Shown one piece after another: positions 6,610-9,722 of a stretch of 9,722 bases of DNA (positions within the stretch are counted from its first letter, which is position 1; the number at the start of each line of letters is the position of its first letter). Position numbers and translations under genes: made by a program. The stretch comes from Candidatus Delongbacteria bacterium. GTDB lineage: Bacteria > Delongbacteria > UBA4055. The stretch is taken from positions 1-9,722 of the forward strand of contig JAFGUL010000260.1 in the NCBI GenBank assembly GCA_016938535.1, given 5' to 3'. A model generated the notes under the pieces. It had not been told where the DNA came from and did not search any database. It saw only the letters and a program-made list of their open reading frames with translations.

Positions 6610-9155
6610 AAGTAAGGTGTTTTAAATTATGTCTGGTATTTATTTTAACAATTACTGTTCTACTGTCAGCTCATGAAGAGGAAAAGATCAATCTTCAGCT
6701 GAGATGGTTCCACCAGTTCCAGTTTGCGGGATATTATGCAGCTGAGGAATTAGGTTACTATGAACAAGCAGGCCTTGATGTTAATATTATCGAAGGCGGA
6801 GTTAATACAGATGTGACGAAAGAAGTATTGGAGGGCAGAGCTGAATATGGTGTTCAGACGCCTTCGATCCTTGTTGACAGAGCTAATGGTCAGCCGGTAG
6901 TCGTTCTCGCAGCCATATTTCAGCATTCTCCGGTGGCTCTTATCGTTGATACATCTTCAGGCATAAAAACACCAGCTGATCTAGTAGGAAAAAGAATAAT
7001 GCTCGGTGAAAAAAATGTAGAGATCAGAGCCATGCTTTCAAGCGAAGGAATTCTCAATGAAGTTGAAATACTTGGTTTTACCGGAGACTACAATGATATA
7101 ATCAGCGGAAAAGTTGACGGAGCCACAGGTTATATCACAGATGTTTCATATATAGAAGATCAGACTGAGAGCACTTTTTCATACATAAGACCTTTAACTT
7201 ACGGAATAGATTTTTACGGGGACTGCCTGTTTACCACCCGACAGGAGATGAAGAAGAATCAAAACAGAACTTTGTCTTTCAGAGAAGCGAGCCTTAAAGG
7301 CTGGAAATACGCAATGGCTAATCCCGAAGAGATCATCGATCTGATCATAAGAAAATATAAACCACGATCAAGCAGAGAGCAGCTTCATTTTGAATACGAA
7401 CAGATGAAGAAGCTGATATACCCAGAACTTGTTGAGATCGGTCATATGAATGCGGGAAGATGGAGGCACATAACCGATACTTTTCAAAAACTGGGAATAA
7501 TAAAACCGGAATTCGATATCAAAGGTTTTTTATATGAAGATCATATAAAGCAGAATAATGAATTTGCAAAAACAGTCCTCTCGTTTGTTGTTCTTCTTCT
7601 TTTCTCGGGCTTAATAGTGCTATACATCAAATATGTTAAGGAGAAAAAGAAAGAAGAAGCTGAAGAATTACGGCACAGATCCGAGCTTGAGAAATCCGAA
7701 GCGAGATTCAGGGGACTGATCGAATTCGGTGCTGACGGAATACTTCTTGGTTCACACGAAGGATTTATAATAGATGTCAATGAAATGGCCTGCTCGATAA
7801 TAGGCATGAAAAGGGAGGATCTCGTCGGCAAATTTGTAACAGCCGTTCCTTTCACAAAAGAGAGTCTTGAAAACAGACCTTTGGATTTCGATCTTCTTAA
7901 AAAAGGAGAGGTAGTTGTAAATGAGAGGGATCTTTTAAGACCCGACGGAACGCTTGTAAATATAGAGATGAAGACCAAAATGATGGCTGACGGAACTTAT
8001 CAGTCCATTTTTAGGGATATAACAGAAAAAAAGAATGCCGAAAGAGAGATCGAATCCCTTAATTCCAGGTTCGAGTATGTGCTCGGAGCTACTAAAACCG
8101 GTTTTGATATTATTGACGAAGAGAATAATGTAATTTATGTTGATCCGGTTTGGGCAAAGACCCTGGGAGATCACCGCGGGAAAAAATGTTACCAATATTT
8201 CATGGGAATGGAAAAACAATGTCCAAATTGCGCTATTCCCGAGGCTCTAAAAACAGGGATCACAACTATTTCTGAGGAGTACCTTGAAAAAGAGAACCGT
8301 TTTATCGAAGTGCACACTATATCTTTGAATGAGAAAATCAATGGACGGAGACTTGTTGCCGAATTCAATATTGATATTACTGAAAAGAAAAATATTGAGA
8401 GAAAACTTAGAGAATTCAATGCAGAACTTGAAAAACAGGTTGCAGAAAGAACCCTTCAGCTTGAAATGACCAACAAAGAATTGGAATCTTTCAGCTATTC
8501 AGTTTCTCATGACCTCAGAGCTCCTGTAAGGCATATAATCGGTTTTACAGATATCTTTCTCAAGGAAAATTCCGATAATCTAACTGAAAGATCAAGAGGC
8601 ACCTTCAACAAGATCACTTCCAGTGCCCAAAGGATGGAAAGACTTATTGACGACCTCTTAAAATTCTCGAGGACAGGAAGGCAGGAGATACTTGTTTCAG
8701 ATGTGAAAATGGGCGAGATCATCAAAAATGTAATGAAAGAATATAAAGACTGTAAGGATGAAAGAAATGTTGAAGCAGATATAGGAGAAATGCCTTTGGT
8801 CAAGGGAGACAGGATACTTCTTTCAGCTGTATGGGAAAATCTGATCGATAATGCCTGCAAATACACAAAAGGCAGAGATCCGGTCTTAATAGAAATTAAA
8901 TGTAAAAAAGATAACGGGGAATACATTTTTTCAATAAAAGATAACGGGGTCGGATTTGATCCCGAATTCAAGCACAAACTCTTCGGAGTGTTCCAGAGAC
9001 TGCATCTTGAGAAGGATTTTCCGGGGACAGGGATCGGTCTCGCTAATGTCAGAAGGATAATTTATAGACACGGCGGAAGAACATGGGCAGAATCCGAAGG
9101 CGAAGATAAAGGCGCAGTTTTCTATTTCAGCTTACCAATAACAAGGGGGGAATAA
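6606..9155 (+). CDS. Sensor histidine kinase with periplasmic NMT1/THI5-like binding domain, PAS and Cys-PAS
   Basis: An 849-aa protein. Residues 1-22 are a signal peptide or first TM. Residues about 26-310 are an extracytoplasmic NMT1/THI5/SsuA-like solute-binding domain, shown by NLQLRWFHQFQFAGYYAAEE, GLDVNIIEGG, TPADLVGKR and the FYGDCLF and GWKYAMANPEE segments. This fold binds small substrates such as thiamine-pyrimidine precursors or sulfonates in transport proteins; the ligand here is unknown. TM2 is at about 322-344. PAS1 at about 364-476 is the ADGILLGS type; PAS2 at about 484-594 carries C528, C539 and C542. A signalling helix (604-629) leads to H635 in SVSHDLRAPVRH. HATPase_c is complete: N749, DNGVGFD at 779-785, KLFGVFQRLH, GTGIGLA at 807-813. 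The stop is 1 nt from the response-regulator start, so that receiver is its most likely partner. Fusion of a binding-protein domain to a kinase is a known architecture and lets an outside ligand gate phosphorylation. Confidence 0.93.
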   Translation: MKVRCFKLCLVFILTITVLLSAHEEEKINLQLRWFHQFQFAGYYAAEELGYYEQAGLDVNIIEGGVNTDVTKEVLEGRAEYGVQTPSILVDRANGQPVVVLAAIFQHSPVALIVDTSSGIKTPADLVGKRIMLGEKNVEIRAMLSSEGILNEVEILGFTGDYNDIISGKVDGATGYITDVSYIEDQTESTFSYIRPLTYGIDFYGDCLFTTRQEMKKNQNRTLSFREASLKGWKYAMANPEEIIDLIIRKYKPRSSREQLHFEYEQMKKLIYPELVEIGHMNAGRWRHITDTFQKLGIIKPEFDIKGFLYEDHIKQNNEFAKTVLSFVVLLLFSGLIVLYIKYVKEKKKEEAEELRHRSELEKSEARFRGLIEFGADGILLGSHEGFIIDVNEMACSIIGMKREDLVGKFVTAVPFTKESLENRPLDFDLLKKGEVVVNERDLLRPDGTLVNIEMKTKMMADGTYQSIFRDITEKKNAEREIESLNSRFEYVLGATKTGFDIIDEENNVIYVDPVWAKTLGDHRGKKCYQYFMGMEKQCPNCAIPEALKTGITTISEEYLEKENRFIEVHTISLNEKINGRRLVAEFNIDITEKKNIERKLREFNAELEKQVAERTLQLEMTNKELESFSYSVSHDLRAPVRHIIGFTDIFLKENSDNLTERSRGTFNKITSSAQRMERLIDDLLKFSRTGRQEILVSDVKMGEIIKNVMKEYKDCKDERNVEADIGEMPLVKGDRILLSAVWENLIDNACKYTKGRDPVLIEIKCKKDNGEYIFSIKDNGVGFDPEFKHKLFGVFQRLHLEKDFPGTGIGLANVRRIIYRHGGRTWAESEGEDKGAVFYFSLPITRGE
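7962..8033 (+). repeat. Near-identical DNA patch in PAS domain, copy 2 (pair with 5773-5844)
   Basis: Second copy of the 72-nt patch, in the first PAS domain of the 6606-9155 kinase gene. Mismatches fall singly or in pairs, with no indel. Confidence 0.7.
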
Positions 9156-9156
9156 A

Positions 9157-9621
9157 ATGAGATCAAAGTATATTCTTCTTATTGAGGACGATCAGAACGA
9201 TGTTGAGCTTACCGTTAGAGCTCTCAAAGAGACTTTTAAGGGCAGAGTTGCTGTGCTGAACGACGGGACCGAAGGTATAGATTTTCTTATGCGGAAAGGT
9301 AAATACGAAGGAAGACAACCCGAAAATCCTGCGGTTGTAATTCTCGATAAGAAAATGCCGAAAATGGACGGCATAGAACTTCTTCAAGCTGTAAGGAAGG
9401 AGGAATCGCTTAAGAATATACCGATAGTTATGTTCAGTTCATCAAATTACGAGCAGGACATCATAGAATCATACGAAGCCGGTGTCAATGCCTATGTTGT
9501 CAAGCCTATTGAGATCGAACATTACTACAAAGCGGTCAGGAATATCGGATACTTCTGGGGCGTGCTCAATGAGGAAAATCCGGAGAATTACGATAATAAA
9601 GGGGAAATAAATGAATCGTAA
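9157..9621 (+). CDS. Single-domain response regulator, Rcp1-like receiver
   Basis: A 154-aa CheY-like receiver with no output domain. The acidic pocket is E10-D11-D12 in LLIEDDQNDVELT, the phosphoacceptor is D64 in VILDKKMPKMDG, the switch Ser/Thr is S94 in FSSS, and the conserved lysine is K116 in NAYVVKP. The pattern DDQNDVELTxRAL, then DGTEGIDFL, then SSSNYEQDIIESYEAG, then the ending FWGVLNEENP, is that of the Rcp1 family, receivers that classically partner Cph1-type phytochrome kinases. The kinases upstream have that core, so the pairing is consistent. GGGGGG at 9145-9150 inside the end of the kinase gene is the ribosome binding site, 6 nt before the ATG. Without a DNA-binding or enzymatic domain, its output must be a protein contact, phosphotransfer or a phosphate sink. 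It is the only receiver in the window, for three kinases. Confidence 0.93.
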   Translation: MRSKYILLIEDDQNDVELTVRALKETFKGRVAVLNDGTEGIDFLMRKGKYEGRQPENPAVVILDKKMPKMDGIELLQAVRKEESLKNIPIVMFSSSNYEQDIIESYEAGVNAYVVKPIEIEHYYKAVRNIGYFWGVLNEENPENYDNKGEINES

Positions 9622-9636
9622 AATTGAGGTGCCGGT

Positions 9637-9722
9637 ATGATATATTTACAGCTGATATACAATCTTTCACTGCTTATTGCTCTCAGTGTTCTTTCGGGGT
9701 TTATCGGGCAGAGAAGAAAAAT
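9637..9722 (+). CDS. Membrane protein, N-terminal fragment resembling LytS-type 5TM receptor
   Basis: The last 28 codons of the window read MIYLQLIYNLSLLIALSVLS then GFIGQRRK and run off the edge. A hydrophobic helix ending in a basic cluster indicates a first TM with the cluster inside. The NLSLLIALSVLSGFI pattern resembles the first helix of the 5TMR-LYT domain found at the N-terminus of LytS-like kinases and of some PAS kinases and cyclases; this is recall from a short stretch. GAGGTG at 9626-9631 lies 5 nt before the ATG. It follows the receiver by 15 nt and is probably another sensor of the same operon. Its output domain is not visible. Confidence 0.6.
   Translation, partial: MIYLQLIYNLSLLIALSVLSGFIGQRRK

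Noticed and set aside
8507..8977. Minus-strand ORF of 156 codons
   Set aside because: Opposite the HisKA/HATPase core of the third kinase; similar antisense ORFs lie opposite the same region of the other kinases because of shared codons.
3262..9155. Bacteriophytochrome genes
   Set aside because: The kinase cores resemble Cph1, but inputs are TM, PAS and NMT1 domains; no PAS-GAF-PHY chromophore module is present.
9611..9640. 9-codon ORF whose stop overlaps the ATG at 9637 (ATGA)
   Set aside because: It could couple translation to the last gene, but it is too short to support and GAGGTG before 9637 explains initiation there.
1..9722. CRISPR arrays, tRNA or rRNA genes, insertion sequences, phage or toxin-antitoxin genes
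   Set aside because: No regularly spaced direct repeats, cloverleaf-like sequence, transposase or integrase motifs, or terminal inverted repeats were seen on reading; almost all bases are explained by the signalling genes.

Overview
The window is a tightly packed array of sensory signal-transduction genes from a Gram-negative bacterium of moderate to low GC. Every complete gene is on the + strand. I cannot name the organism. The far-left gene is a short-signal-peptide secreted protein whose mature N-terminus (NVGINDDGSAPDASA) is of a kind I associate with Bacteroidota and related FCB-group or candidate-phylum bacteria. The strong Shine-Dalgarno sequences before almost every gene argue against a typical Bacteroidota member. 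An FCB-adjacent lineage is a guess, not a result.

Layout. Positions 1-111 (minus strand) hold the N-terminal end of the secreted protein. Positions 112-457 are a divergent, AT-rich intergenic region with candidate promoters and two small hairpins. From 458 to the right edge, eight genes run in one direction with junctions of 11, 10, -1, 0, -4, 1 and 15 nt, so they very probably form one transcription unit with translational coupling. In order they are: a soluble PAS protein without a kinase (458-1000); a two-TM extracytoplasmic-sensor protein with two PAS domains and no kinase (1012-2979); a 90-aa three-TM protein (2990-3262); a three-TM/PAS/Cys-PAS histidine kinase (3262-5130); a soluble PAS-PAS histidine kinase (5131-6609); a histidine kinase with a periplasmic NMT1/THI5-like binding domain (6606-9155); a single-domain response regulator of the Rcp1 type (9157-9621); and the start of a membrane protein resembling the LytS-type 5TM receptor (9637 to the edge).

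How it may work together. The three kinases share one type of catalytic core, the Cph1/bacteriophytochrome-like HisKA-HATPase_c with SVSHDLR, a DNGxGFD box and GTGIGLA. The receiver downstream is of the family classically paired with that core. The simplest model is several input modules (periplasmic ligand, membrane, cytosolic PAS) converging on one CheY-like receiver with no DNA-binding domain, so the output would be protein-protein or further phosphotransfer. The neighbours are visibly built from the same parts: each of six modules (the GVW-type PAS, the ADGILLGS PAS, the Cys-PAS, the three-TM domain, the kinase core and a non-kinase C-terminal helix) appears in two or three genes of the array. 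The most unusual points are the two PAS proteins that carry a kinase-type signalling helix or PAS array but end in a shared non-kinase tail, the free-standing three-TM miniprotein, and the conserved C-x10-C-x2-C motif in two PAS domains.
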